A stretch of 64,000 nt of DNA from Bradyrhizobium sp. B124. Lineage in GTDB: Bacteria > Pseudomonadota > Alphaproteobacteria > Rhizobiales > Xanthobacteraceae. The stretch is taken from positions 3,782,001-3,846,000 of the forward strand of contig NZ_CP152413.1 in the NCBI RefSeq assembly GCF_038967635.1. The letters run 5' to 3'. The first letter of the stretch is position 1, and every line of letters starts with the position of its first letter. The position numbers and the translations under genes were made by a program. Positions 15,782-24,185 of the stretch are shown here, one piece after another. Under the pieces are notes generated by a model that had not been told where the DNA came from, did not search any database, and worked only from the letters and a program-made list of their open reading frames with translations.

Positions 15782-16741
15782 ATGGCGCTCGCGACCTTGC
15801 AACAATCGCAGATCAATCGCATTCTTTGTGAGGAGCATTTAGTCCCCTTAATTCGAGCCACTAAGCGATTACTAAAGGCCACGATGACCCCTGATCTAGA
15901 GCGTTTCTTTCAAAGCGGGGCTTTTGACTTGGAGCGCGATTTTCCGAATGAATACCCTGCTATGTGCGCAATCGTGTCGAAGGTCGCGCCATCAGCAGTT
16001 GCTAGAGAGAACGATCAGCTTCGGTACGAGCTCGCCGACTTCGCTTATGGCTATTCCCGAGATCGGCTTGCCACTGAGTACCGAAAGCAAGCGAGCGACC
16101 TCGAGGATAAGGCCAAGGAATTGTTCGATACCTTAGATTCAGTTTTGCAGATGATGGAGAGTCTTGATTCGTACTATAATTGTCGATTGGTCGAGTTCAT
16201 GAGAATGAATCCATTATTGGGCGCCGACTACGGTTTCGGACACCTTGATCGGGATCTCGAACATGCAAAGATGGTTGCAGCTTATCTTCGTTTGGCAATT
16301 CATATGGCAGGGCATTTCGAGGCGCGGCCGAGCGGCCGGTCCCGCCCGCGGCTTCCTCAGTTTGTCCCGGCCGTTCGGCTGATGGATTTGTGGGAACGTC
16401 TCACGAGAACAAAGATCGTTACACCAAAAAGCCCCGCCCCTGGAAAGAACAAACCTGAGGCCGTCCAGCCTTCTACAGAATTTGTTCGATTGGGGCTCAA
16501 GATGATTGATTCCGAAATCACAGCAGCGAACACTGTGACCCTAATCAAACGTGCGCTGACTGAAAGAAGGCAAAATCGAGCTGCAACGTTCAGTGAGCTG
16601 GTCGAGATCCCAAGTGTGCTCGAAGGTTTAAGCGCCTTGTTCGATGGTTCGATCGAACTCACCGACGAACTTCGGGACCTGAAGAAGCTTTTTGAAGATT
16701 GGCACCAAGCAAAAGCTGGAGTCTCCGACTACGAGGATTAG
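15782..16741 (+). CDS. Unknown protein, 319 aa
   Basis: Helix-rich soluble protein with no recognised motif. The middle (about 100-190) looks like a helical bundle (YRKQASDLEDKAKELFDTL, MESLDSYYNCRLVEFMRM). A proline-rich linker near 235-245 precedes a second helical part. Start ATG 15782. It shares a very short promoter region with the divergent 168-aa gene, suggesting joint regulation. Confidence 0.65.
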   Translation: MALATLQQSQINRILCEEHLVPLIRATKRLLKATMTPDLERFFQSGAFDLERDFPNEYPAMCAIVSKVAPSAVARENDQLRYELADFAYGYSRDRLATEYRKQASDLEDKAKELFDTLDSVLQMMESLDSYYNCRLVEFMRMNPLLGADYGFGHLDRDLEHAKMVAAYLRLAIHMAGHFEARPSGRSRPRLPQFVPAVRLMDLWERLTRTKIVTPKSPAPGKNKPEAVQPSTEFVRLGLKMIDSEITAANTVTLIKRALTERRQNRAATFSELVEIPSVLEGLSALFDGSIELTDELRDLKKLFEDWHQAKAGVSDYED

Positions 16742-16969
16742 TCGCTGCCCGCAACTGACGTTGTCGCAAACCGACGCATCGAACGAAGCGCCGGCGAAGA
16801 GCCGATAGCACATACAACAGGCAGTGCCGTGCGAGCACATTTCGATCGATGCCCGCGATGGTTCAGCACCGCGCAACTTCACATTATTTCTGGTCGATAT
16901 GGGCGATGCATTTAGTCACGGATTCTACGCGGACTTGTTGGACCGGATCTCGCTGGCTCTCCGGCTCTC

Positions 16970-16985
16970 GGCGAATATATTCGCC
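16970..16985. promoter_or_regulatory. Perfect 16-bp palindrome upstream of the excisionase gene
   Basis: GGCGAATATATTCGCC, 23 bp before the ATG at 17009. It is likely an operator or an accessory binding site for the excision/integration region. The remainder of 16742-17008 shows no gene. Confidence 0.5.
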
Positions 16986-17008
16986 TTCGAATAATTGGTG
17001 CCGAGGCC

Positions 17009-17395
17009 ATGGTCCACGACTCAAAAACGATCCATACAGAGCGCTCCGTGGACTCATCTGCCCCTCTCCGGCTTGAGTTCGCCGCGAAGTTTGCGTTTCC
17101 GGACGGCTCGATGACAGCGTCTGGTCTACGCCGCGAAGCCGCTCGAGGCCGTCTCACGATAGAACGGATCGCAGGTAAAGATTATACTACCTTGCAAAAC
17201 ATTAGGCTAATGAGAGAGCTATGCCGCGTCAAAGTAAAGGAGCCCGGCTCTACAAGCGAAGAGCACGCTATCGCGACGGAAGACTCATCGCCCAAGCCGT
17301 CTGGATTATCAAAGACGGCGACCGGCATGTCGCCACAGGCTGCCTTGCGAGTGCGTCTGCAACAAAGCCGCCTCGCGAAGCAGAGCAAGCCCTAG
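17009..17395 (+). CDS. Probable excisionase / recombination directionality factor
   Basis: 128 aa. Residues about 25-70 (LEFAAKFAFPDGSMTASGLRREAARGRLTIERIAGKDYTTLQNI in part) read as a MerR/Xis-like winged HTH, in which a helix, a GRL wing and a Y-TT second helix recur. This gene type precedes the tRNA integrase in many Bradyrhizobium islands. Its last 175 nt overlap the integrase gene in another frame, which is unusually long. The C-terminal third is low-complexity and may be an unselected extension. Confidence 0.65.
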   Translation: MVHDSKTIHTERSVDSSAPLRLEFAAKFAFPDGSMTASGLRREAARGRLTIERIAGKDYTTLQNIRLMRELCRVKVKEPGSTSEEHAIATEDSSPKPSGLSKTATGMSPQAALRVRLQQSRLAKQSKP

Positions 17396-18501
17396 CGGAA
17401 TATATCGCCCGAAAGTACCAACCCGAGCGCACCCGGCGCGACATCGAGGACATCGATTGCGCGGACGTCCTGTCGATCTATTTGACCGACATAGGCGAGC
17501 CAGGCGACCAGTTTGAAATTGAAACCAGGATCGACCGCCTTAACGACTTTTGGGGCGGCAAGAAGCTATCAGGGGTCAATGCTCAGACCTGTGCAGCTTA
17601 CGCCAAGCATCGCGGCAATCAGGGCGGCGCGCGGCGCGACCTTGAGACCCTGCGCGCTGCGATCAACCATCATGCAAAAGAGGGCCTTCACCGCGGCACC
17701 GTTCGCGTATCCCTCCCGCCGAAGGGCGAGGCGCGCGACCGATGGCTGACACGCAAGGAAGCGGCAGCACTGGTTTGGCAGTGTTGGCGGTATCGGGAAA
17801 AGCAGACAATCCACACTGGCGGCTTCAAGGGCGATCCGGTCCGGACCGACCGCCGACCACTACGTCACATAGCCAGATTTATCCTGATCGGCCTCTACAC
17901 CGGCACGAGGGCGGGCGCTATCGCGACGGCATCGCCCTACCCCGAGGTTGGGCACTCGTACGTCGATCTCGAGCGTGGTATCTTCTACCGCAAGCCGATC
18001 GGAAAACGAGCCACCAAAAAGCGCCAGACACCGGCTCCGCTTCCACCCCGGTTGCTTGCTCACATGCGTCGTTGGAAAAGCCGGAAGCTGATCAGCACCT
18101 GCTTTGTCGAGTTCAATGGCAAGCCGGTTGCTTCCGTCAAAAAAGGGTTCAAATCTGCCGTGGATCTGGCCAAGCTACCCGGGAAGGTCACCCCGCATAC
18201 GCTCCGGCATACGGCCGCGACGTGGCTGATGCAGCGCGGCGTGCCGATTTGGGAGGCGGCCGGGTTCCTGGGCATGTCGCCGGAGGTGCTACAGGACACC
18301 TATGGTCACCACCACCCTGACTATCTCCAGGGGGCGGCGGCCGCGATTGGCCAAAAGGGCCGGTACGTTTCGGTGGTTGAATCGGTGGTTGACTCGGGAA
18401 CAGCCGCCAACGAGAAGAAAAAGTCTAAGGAAATCTGGTCGGAGTGGCAGGATTCGAACCTGCGACCCCTGCGTCCCGAACGCAGTGCTCTACCGGGCTG
18501 A
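17221..18501 (+). CDS. Island integrase, tyrosine recombinase
   Basis: 426 aa. It catalyses integration at tRNA-Pro. Catalytic residues: R230 (TGTRAGAI), H326 and R329 (HTLRHTAATWL), Y361 (DTYGHHHPDY). Met352 sits where most family members have His/Trp (FLGM). An N-terminal DNA-binding part (about 80-170) precedes a conserved RDRWLTRKEA linker. The last 20 residues (from SEWQDSNLRPLRPERS) are encoded by the antisense strand of tRNA-Pro and the stop lies inside the tRNA, so this C-terminus exists only in the integrated state. Confidence 0.93.
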   Translation: MPRQSKGARLYKRRARYRDGRLIAQAVWIIKDGDRHVATGCLASASATKPPREAEQALAEYIARKYQPERTRRDIEDIDCADVLSIYLTDIGEPGDQFEIETRIDRLNDFWGGKKLSGVNAQTCAAYAKHRGNQGGARRDLETLRAAINHHAKEGLHRGTVRVSLPPKGEARDRWLTRKEAAALVWQCWRYREKQTIHTGGFKGDPVRTDRRPLRHIARFILIGLYTGTRAGAIATASPYPEVGHSYVDLERGIFYRKPIGKRATKKRQTPAPLPPRLLAHMRRWKSRKLISTCFVEFNGKPVASVKKGFKSAVDLAKLPGKVTPHTLRHTAATWLMQRGVPIWEAAGFLGMSPEVLQDTYGHHHPDYLQGAAAAIGQKGRYVSVVESVVDSGTAANEKKKSKEIWSEWQDSNLRPLRPERSALPG

Positions 18502-18512
18502 GCCACACTCCG
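18436..18512 (-). tRNA. tRNA-Pro (CGG), island attachment site
   Basis: Minus strand: 7-bp acceptor stem CGGAGTG/CACTCCG, anticodon stem-loop CTGCG-TTCGGGA-CGCAG with anticodon CGG, T-loop GGTTCGAATCC, discriminator A and encoded CCA (18436-18438). The 3' half is the attachment site; the island lies on the 3' side. The tRNA stays complete after integration. Confidence 0.95.
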
Positions 18513-18573
18513 ACTAAGAGGCCGGCTTATAGCGTCGGGTTTCGGGGACCGCAAGGGATCACAAGGCACCCAA

Positions 18574-19578
18574 TTGAGGAATCTAGTCACAGTGGATACA
18601 GGCCTGAAAACGCACATTTTGCCCGCCGGTGCCGCCGCCACTGCGACCGCGGCCGGGGTCCTGGCTGAGGGCGGCCTGGTGGCGTTTCCGACCGAGACGG
18701 TTTATGGCCTCGGCGCCGACGCCGGCAACGCCGCCGCGATCGCCCGGCTCTACCAGGCCAAGGGCCGGCCGGCCTTCAATCCGCTGATTGCCCATGTCGC
18801 CGATCTCGGCGCCGCGCGCCGGATCGCCCTGTTTGACGGGCAGGCGTTGCGCCTGGCGGAAGCGTTCTGGCCCGGTCCCCTCACCCTGGTGCTGCCGAAG
18901 GCGCTCTCCTGCCCGGTCGCCGAACTCGCGACCGCCGGGCTCGATACGGTCGCGATACGCATTCCGGCCCACAAGGTGGCGCGCGACATCATCAAGGCGT
19001 TCGGCGGTGCCGTGGTAGCACCGTCGGCCAATCTCTCCGGCCACGTCTCGCCAACCACGGCCGAGCATGTGAACGGCGATCTGGCGGGCCGGATCGACAT
19101 GATCGTCGACGGCGGCCCGGTCGAGGTCGGCGTCGAATCCACCATCGTCGGCTGCTTCTCCGATCCGGTGCTGCTGCGGCCGGGCGGGCTGACGCGCGCC
19201 GAGATCGAGCGCGTGCTCGGACATCCGCTGCAATCGCCGCCGCCCGATGCGGAAGGCGACGCTCAGCCGATCGCCCCGGGCATGCTCGCGTCACATTATG
19301 CACCGCGGACACCGGTCCGGCTCAATGCGAGCGATGTCCATGTCGGCGAAGCCTTGCTGGCGTTCGGGCCGGCCAAGGTCGGGCGGCGTGAATGCGCCTC
19401 CGTGGAGATGAACCTGTCCGAGCGCGGCGATCTTGCCGAGGCCGCCGCCAATCTGTTCGGCTACCTTCGCACGCTCGACACGAGAAACGCAGATGCTATC
19501 GCCGTGATGCCCATTCCCGAGGACGGGTTGGGCGAAGCCATCAATGACCGGCTGCGCCGCGCAGCGGTTGGGCGGTAA
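18574..19578 (+). CDS. Threonylcarbamoyl-AMP synthase (Sua5/YwlC type)
   Basis: 334 aa. It makes threonylcarbamoyl-AMP from Thr, bicarbonate and ATP for t6A37 of ANN-decoding tRNAs. YrdC domain (about 20-205): FPTETVYGLGADA, KGRPAFNPLIAHV (K/R substrate site), WPGPLTLVLP, AVRIPAH-like VAIRIPAH, APSANLSG, and VESTIVG. The extra C-terminal Sua5 domain (about 235-330) distinguishes it from short TsaC. TTG 18574 start; GTG 18592 possible. First core gene after the tRNA. Confidence 0.93.
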   Translation: MRNLVTVDTGLKTHILPAGAAATATAAGVLAEGGLVAFPTETVYGLGADAGNAAAIARLYQAKGRPAFNPLIAHVADLGAARRIALFDGQALRLAEAFWPGPLTLVLPKALSCPVAELATAGLDTVAIRIPAHKVARDIIKAFGGAVVAPSANLSGHVSPTTAEHVNGDLAGRIDMIVDGGPVEVGVESTIVGCFSDPVLLRPGGLTRAEIERVLGHPLQSPPPDAEGDAQPIAPGMLASHYAPRTPVRLNASDVHVGEALLAFGPAKVGRRECASVEMNLSERGDLAEAAANLFGYLRTLDTRNADAIAVMPIPEDGLGEAINDRLRRAAVGR

Positions 19579-19689
19579 CAAGCATGACCCGGAAAGGTGC
19601 GAGCCGGTTTCCCCCGCGACAAACGCCAAGCGTTTGCGCAGAGGTCATGCCTCGATAAAGATCCCGACTGAGTGAAAGACCAAGAAAAA

Positions 19690-21117
19690 ATGAACATCGT
19701 CCAATCAGCGGTGCCGCCGCTTCCGCCCGAATTGCTTGCAAAATTCCGCGCTATCGTCGGCGACAAATATGCCGTGACTGATGCCGCCGACATCGAGCCT
19801 TACGTCACCGAGGAGCGCGACCTGTTTCACGGCCGCTCGCCGCTGGTGCTGCGCCCGGGCTCGACCGCCGAAGTCGCTGCGATCTGCAAGCTTGCGAGCG
19901 AGCACAGGATCGCGCTGGTGCCGCAGGGCGGCAACACCGGCCTGGTCGGCGGGCAGACACCGCATCATGGCGAGGTCGTGGTGTCGCTGCGGCGCCTCGA
20001 CAAGATCCGCGACATCGATGTCGAATCCAACACCATGACCTGCGAGGCCGGCGTAGTGCTGCAAATCGCGCAGCAGAAGGCAGCCGACGTCGACCGGCTG
20101 TTCCCGCTGTCGCTCGGCGCCGAAGGCAGCTGCACCATCGGCGGCAACCTCTCGACCAATGCCGGCGGCACCGGAGCGCTCGCCTATGGCGTGGCGCGCG
20201 AGATGGCTCTCGGCGTCGAGGTCGTGCTCGCGGATGGTCGCGTGCTCAACGCCTTGTCCAAGCTGAAGAAGGACAACACCGGCTACGACCTGCGCAACCT
20301 CTTCATCGGTGCCGAAGGCACGCTCGGCATCATCACGGCCGCAACCTTGAGGCTGTTTCCGAAGCCGCGCGCGGTCGAGACCGCCTATGTCGGCCTGAAG
20401 TCACCGGCGGCAGCCCTCAAGCTGCTGTCGATCTCGCGCAACGAGGCGGCGGGCAGCCTGACGAGCTTCGAATTGCTCGCCGACATCGCGGTCGATTTCT
20501 CGATCCGCCACGGCATCGATATCCGCGATCCGCTGGAGAGCAAGCATCCCTGGTACGTGCTGATGGAATTGTCGTCGTCGCGCGACGATGCCCGCGACGC
20601 GCTCGAGGCGATCCTGGCCCAGGGCATGGAGGACGGCATCGTCGATGACGCGGTCATCGCCGCCAATCTGAGCCAGCGCCAGGCGTTCTGGAAGCTGCGC
20701 GACGAGATGTCGGCGGCGCAGAAGCCGGAGGGCGGCTCGATCAAGCACGACATCTCGGTGCCGGTCGCAGCTGTTCCCGCCTTCATCGCGGAGGCCAATG
20801 CGGCGGTCGTGAAGCTGATCCCGGGCGCGCGGCCGGTGCCGTTCGGCCATCTCGGCGACGGCAATATCCACTACAATGTCAGCCAACCGGTCGGCGCCAA
20901 TGCCGCCGACTTCCTGGCGCGCTGGCACGACGTCAATGCCGTCGTGTTCGAGATCGTGCTGCGGATGGGCGGCTCGATCTCGGCCGAGCACGGCATCGGC
21001 GTGCTCAAGCGCGACGAGTTGCCCGACGTCAAGGACAAGGTCGCGATCGAGCTGATGCGGCAGGTCAAGGCGATGCTCGACCCGCTCGGCATCATGAACC
21101 CGGGCAAGGTGCTGTGA
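19690..21117 (+). CDS. FAD-linked oxidase of the GlcD / D-2-hydroxyacid dehydrogenase type
   Basis: 475 aa from ATG 19690. FAD-binding PCMH domain with VLRPGSTAEVAAICKLA, PQGGNTGLVGGQTP (FAD pyrophosphate loop), GAEGSCTIGGNLSTNAGGTGAL, and GAEGTLGIITAATLRLFPKP. The C-terminal oxidase domain has GHLGDGNIHYNV and SISAEHGIGVLKRDELP. It oxidises a D-2-hydroxyacid such as glycolate, lactate or 2-hydroxyglutarate; which one cannot be told here. No Fe-S GlcF partner is nearby, which favours the D-2-HG/lactate type. The acetyltransferase gene overlaps its stop. Confidence 0.88.
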   Translation: MNIVQSAVPPLPPELLAKFRAIVGDKYAVTDAADIEPYVTEERDLFHGRSPLVLRPGSTAEVAAICKLASEHRIALVPQGGNTGLVGGQTPHHGEVVVSLRRLDKIRDIDVESNTMTCEAGVVLQIAQQKAADVDRLFPLSLGAEGSCTIGGNLSTNAGGTGALAYGVAREMALGVEVVLADGRVLNALSKLKKDNTGYDLRNLFIGAEGTLGIITAATLRLFPKPRAVETAYVGLKSPAAALKLLSISRNEAAGSLTSFELLADIAVDFSIRHGIDIRDPLESKHPWYVLMELSSSRDDARDALEAILAQGMEDGIVDDAVIAANLSQRQAFWKLRDEMSAAQKPEGGSIKHDISVPVAAVPAFIAEANAAVVKLIPGARPVPFGHLGDGNIHYNVSQPVGANAADFLARWHDVNAVVFEIVLRMGGSISAEHGIGVLKRDELPDVKDKVAIELMRQVKAMLDPLGIMNPGKVL

Positions 21118-21572
21118 CCGTGCAGGCGACAATGCCCTCCTCTCTCGCCATTGCAGAGATCACCGACGCCGACGTCGCCGCTGTCGTCGCGCTGTGGCAG
21201 GCGTGCGGCCTGACCCGGCCGTGGAATGATCCCTCTGCCGACATCGTGCTGGCGCGGCGCGGACCGAGCTCGGCCATCCTTGTCGGCCGCAGCTCGGACA
21301 CGATCGTCGCAACCGCAATGGTCGGTCATGACGGCCATCGCGGCTGGGTCTATTACGTCGCGGTCGATCCCAACCTCCAGGGCAAGGGGCTTGGCCGCAC
21401 CATCATGGCGGCGGCCGAGGACTGGCTGCGCAACGCCGGCGTGCCGAAGCTGCAATTGCTGGTGCGCCGGGAGAACGCCAGGGCCGGCGCATTCTACCAA
21501 TCGCTCGGCTATGAGGAGTCGACCTCGGTGATGCTGGCCAAATGGCTCGACGGTCGCGAAGCGACGCCGTGA
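21114..21572 (+). CDS. GNAT acetyltransferase, YpeA-like
   Basis: 152 aa. Starts LAIAEITDADVAAVVALWQACGLTRPWNDP, typical of the YpeA group; acetyl-CoA loop VDPNLQGKGLGRTIM (motif A, about 80-95), then VPKLQLLVRRENARAGAFYQSLGYE. GTG 21114 overlaps the oxidase stop (GTGA), indicating translational coupling. Substrate unknown. Confidence 0.88.
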   Translation: MTVQATMPSSLAIAEITDADVAAVVALWQACGLTRPWNDPSADIVLARRGPSSAILVGRSSDTIVATAMVGHDGHRGWVYYVAVDPNLQGKGLGRTIMAAAEDWLRNAGVPKLQLLVRRENARAGAFYQSLGYEESTSVMLAKWLDGREATP

Positions 21573-21591
21573 CAGAGTTAAGGATCGACGC

Positions 21592-22173
21592 ATGAGCATC
21601 GCCGACCGCGTCCGCGTCAAGGACGTCCAGCTGCTTTCGAAGCGCCGCTACGAGCTGAAGAGCGCGACATTCGACTACCGCCGCAGTAATGGCGAATGGC
21701 AGACCCAGGTGCGCGAGGTCTATGACCGCGGCAACGGGGCGGCGCTGCTGCCCTACAATCTCAACACCCGCACCGTGGTGCTGGTGCGCCAGTTCCGCTA
21801 TCCCGCATTCGCCAACGGCTATGACGATCTCCTGATCGAGGCCGCCGCCGGCATGCTCGACGATGCCGCGCCGGAGGCACGCATCCGCGCCGAGGCGGAG
21901 GAAGAGATCGGCTACCGGCTCGCGCATGTGCGCAAGGTGTTCGAAGCCTTCATGACGCCGGGGGCGGTGACCGAGAAGCTGCATTTCTTCGTCGCCGAAT
22001 ACGACGCCGCGATGCGCGTCAGCGACGGCGGCGGGCTCGCCGACGAGGGCGAGGACATCGAGGTGCTGGAGCTTGCGATCGACGACGCGCTCGCCATGAT
22101 CGGCGATGGCCGCATCGTCGACGGCAAGACCATCATGCTGCTGCAATACGCAGCACTGCATCTGTTCAGGTGA
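21592..22173 (+). CDS. nudK: Nudix hydrolase, NudK-like (GDP-mannose pyrophosphatase)
   Basis: 193 aa. N-terminal dimerisation strand, then LVRQFRYPAF and the Nudix-like box GMLDDAAPEARIRAEAEEEIGY (EEEIGY end intact, residues about 88-109). ETLEAFMTPG-like KVFEAFMTPGAVTEKLHFFVAEY is typical of the NudK/ADP-ribose pyrophosphatase group. 19 bp after the acetyltransferase stop, so probably one operon of three genes. Exact nucleoside-sugar substrate is inferred. Confidence 0.82.
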   Translation: MSIADRVRVKDVQLLSKRRYELKSATFDYRRSNGEWQTQVREVYDRGNGAALLPYNLNTRTVVLVRQFRYPAFANGYDDLLIEAAAGMLDDAAPEARIRAEAEEEIGYRLAHVRKVFEAFMTPGAVTEKLHFFVAEYDAAMRVSDGGGLADEGEDIEVLELAIDDALAMIGDGRIVDGKTIMLLQYAALHLFR

Positions 22174-22365
22174 ATGCTGCCCCGTCCCGGCCTGGACCGA
22201 GGCGGCTCGCGCCATCAGCTAGACAAAATATCGAAAACAACCCCATGCAAAGTAGCCGGCGGCGGCCGGCGCTCGACTTGACACGTCGGGCAACTCACGG
22301 ATACGCTTCCAATATTCCGAAATCACGCAAGGCGCACGCTGGCCCCTCGAGCCATAATGCTCCAG

Positions 22366-22476
22366 CCCCGTCATCCTGAGGTGCGAGCGAAGCGAGCCTC
22401 GAAGGATCGACGGCCCCGCTGGTGGCCGATTCATCCTTCGAGACGGCCGCGTTGCGGCCTCCTCAGGATGACGGGG
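22366..22476. repeat. Palindromic intergenic repeat, family A copy 1
   Basis: 111 bp with ends CCCCGTCATCCTGAG / CTCAGGATGACGGGG and internal GCGAGCGAAGCGAGC-type hairpins around a GGCCCCGCTGGTGGCCG core. Related copies at 48222-48326 and 51873-51979. It occupies most of the 375-bp gap between nudK and the next gene. Confidence 0.85.
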
Positions 22477-22548
22477 ATGGATTGAGTCCGCCTAAACGCC
22501 AGACATGTGTTGGGCTGGCGATCTGCTGCTCGTTGCTCCCGCGATACT

Positions 22549-22989
22549 CTACCGCATCGTGATCGCAAGCCCGCTCAGATCGGCGTTGGCCATCAGGCCG
22601 ACCTGGTGGCCGGTCAATTCGAGCACCGCGCCCTTCTGATTGGTCAGCACGATCGCGCGGGCACCGCGGCCGACGGCAAGCCCCGCGCCCGCCGCGCCAT
22701 AGACGCCGGCAACGTCGGACGGACGATTGATGTTGCTGACGCGGCCACGCAGCACGGTCTTGGAGCCGCCGAACACCAAGCCGTAGTCGAGACCGCCGGT
22801 GGACAGCCGATAGGAGCGGCCGCGGAACGTCAGCACGCCGCTGCCGCCGGAGCCGCCGATGAACCATCCGGCCTTGTAGATCGTGAGCGTCACGAAGCCG
22901 CTGTCGGCGCGAGCGGCGGTGGAGACAGCGAGGCCGGTGAAGGCCATCAGTGCGACCAGCGCGGCGCGAAGGGTGGATGAAAGTTTCAT
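22549..22989 (-). CDS. Exported protein of unknown function (EipA/DUF1134-like)
   Basis: 146 aa, signal peptide of about 28 residues (MKLSSTLRAALVALMAFTGLAVSTAARA). The mature part is Gly-rich beta: IYKAGWFIGGSGGSGVLTFRGRSYRLSTGGLDYGLVFGGSK, GVYGAAGAGLAVGRGARAIVL, LELTGHQVGL. The pattern resembles the envelope proteins EipA/DUF1134, but I am not certain of the family. Divergent from the small exported gene at 23249. Confidence 0.7.
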   Translation of the reverse strand: MKLSSTLRAALVALMAFTGLAVSTAARADSGFVTLTIYKAGWFIGGSGGSGVLTFRGRSYRLSTGGLDYGLVFGGSKTVLRGRVSNINRPSDVAGVYGAAGAGLAVGRGARAIVLTNQKGAVLELTGHQVGLMANADLSGLAITMR

Positions 22990-23248
22990 GTGCGGTCTCC
23001 CCGGGATTTTCTCACGTCGATTTGCTCGCGTCGCGACGCGGGCGCGAATCGCAATGCGCCGACTGTAGCAAGCGCATCGTCAGGCGCAATTTGGCACAGC
23101 AGGCGTCCATTGGTGACGGGAATGTCCGCGCAAGCGGCGTTGAACCTGTTCCCGGGGTTGCAACACTCACTGCATGTCCGGGGCGATCGGCCCCTGAGCT
23201 CCAGGATTTCCCCGCGGAGCATTCACATTTTCAAACCGGAGATTTTCC

Positions 23249-23503
23249 ATGCGTCGTCTTGCGATTGCCTGTGCCGCCATCGCCGCCACTGTGTCCGTGC
23301 TTGCCGCGGCAAGCCCGGCCAGCGCCACGCCCTATCATCTGATCCGTTGGCAAGACACCGGCTTCTGCCAGATCTGGGACCAGAGCATTCCGACCACGCC
23401 GTGGCCGGCGAACTTCGCCGTCGTCAGCGAGGAGCTGCCGACCTTCGACGCCGCGTTCAGCTACAAGACCGGCCTCCTCAACAACGGCACCTGCTCGTTC
23501 TGA
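23249..23503 (+). CDS. Small exported protein, 84 aa
   Basis: Signal peptide (about 26 residues, ending ASPASA) and a mature 57-aa chain with two cysteines (C43, C82) and an aromatic FCQIWDQSIPTTPWP stretch. Unknown function; the likely disulfide suits a periplasmic or secreted product. Confidence 0.7.
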   Translation: MRRLAIACAAIAATVSVLAAASPASATPYHLIRWQDTGFCQIWDQSIPTTPWPANFAVVSEELPTFDAAFSYKTGLLNNGTCSF

Positions 23504-23524
23504 GCGCCTCCCCGACCACGCACA

Positions 23525-23558
23525 GGGCGGACGCGCGGCAACGGCGCGGCGTCCGCCC
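23525..23558 (+). terminator. GC-rich stem-loop after the small exported gene
   Basis: GGGCGGACGC / GCGTCCGCCC with a GC-rich loop, 21 bp past the stop; no T-run, so it is terminator-like only. Confidence 0.5.
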
Positions 23559-23588
23559 TCGTGCTGTCGGGCATGACGCAATCAGGCG

Positions 23589-24062
23589 TCAGTGATGCTT
23601 GATCAACGCGTCACGCGCGGCGGCGAGTTCGAGGAATGCCGGGCCGTTGCCGCCACCGTCGGGATGCACCGTCTTGGCGGCGCGCTTGAACGCCTGGTGG
23701 ACCTCGTTCGCCGCGAGGCGGCGGCCGAACGGCAGGCCAAGCAATTGCCGGTAGCGCTCTTCCTGCGTCAGCGCCTTCGGCGTCAAGCCACGCCGGCCGA
23801 ACTGCGGCGCGGACAGCATATGAAGCACATCGTTGACGATGCCGAGACGGCGCAGCGCCATCGATCGGGTGCGGCGGTCGGCCGATTTCAGCGCCGCCTG
23901 GCGCAGGATCGGCAGCATCTGTGCGGCCGCATGCCGCAGCGTGTCGTCGATGTCGGTGGTGGCGATCTCGGCGATCATTTTGGCCATTTCGCGATAGTCG
24001 GGATCAGGCGCCGCGCAGAAGCGCTCGATCGCACCTTTCCAGTGTCTGATATTCGGGTCCAT
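23589..24062 (-). CDS. J-domain protein
   Basis: 157 aa from ATG 24062. The C-terminal 60 residues hold a J domain: YRQLLGLPFGRRLAANEVHQAFKRAAKTVHPDGGGNGPAF with the HPD motif that stimulates DnaK ATPase. The N-terminal 95 residues are helical and have no zinc or glycine-rich region, so this is a class III J protein with a specialised client or site. Convergent with nothing close; divergent from the SDR gene. Confidence 0.85.
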   Translation of the reverse strand: MDPNIRHWKGAIERFCAAPDPDYREMAKMIAEIATTDIDDTLRHAAAQMLPILRQAALKSADRRTRSMALRRLGIVNDVLHMLSAPQFGRRGLTPKALTQEERYRQLLGLPFGRRLAANEVHQAFKRAAKTVHPDGGGNGPAFLELAAARDALIKHH

Positions 24063-24185
24063 GATCGGTCCGCCTGTCATCCGAATCCGGATAACAGCAA
24101 CGCGCAAACGCGGCTTGGCGTTTCGGTTGGCGCAGTTTTGAATAGTGTTGTCGGCAACGCTCATAAATCAGAACGAGGAAACACC

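Larger units (their letters stand above)
1..18439. mobile_element. Right-hand part of a genomic island integrated in tRNA-Pro
   Basis: Lower GC than the rest of the window, mostly unknown genes, IS remnants, and a tyrosine integrase with a probable excisionase at the right end. The integrase reads into the 3' end of tRNA-Pro, which marks the right attachment site. I found no second copy of the tRNA 3' end in the window, so the left boundary lies outside. No conjugation genes are visible in this part. The extent to position 1 is inferred from composition and gene content. Confidence 0.8.

Noticed and set aside
18436..18512. CRISPR or second attachment site inside the window
   Set aside because: No direct-repeat array and no second copy of the tRNA 3' end found by eye.
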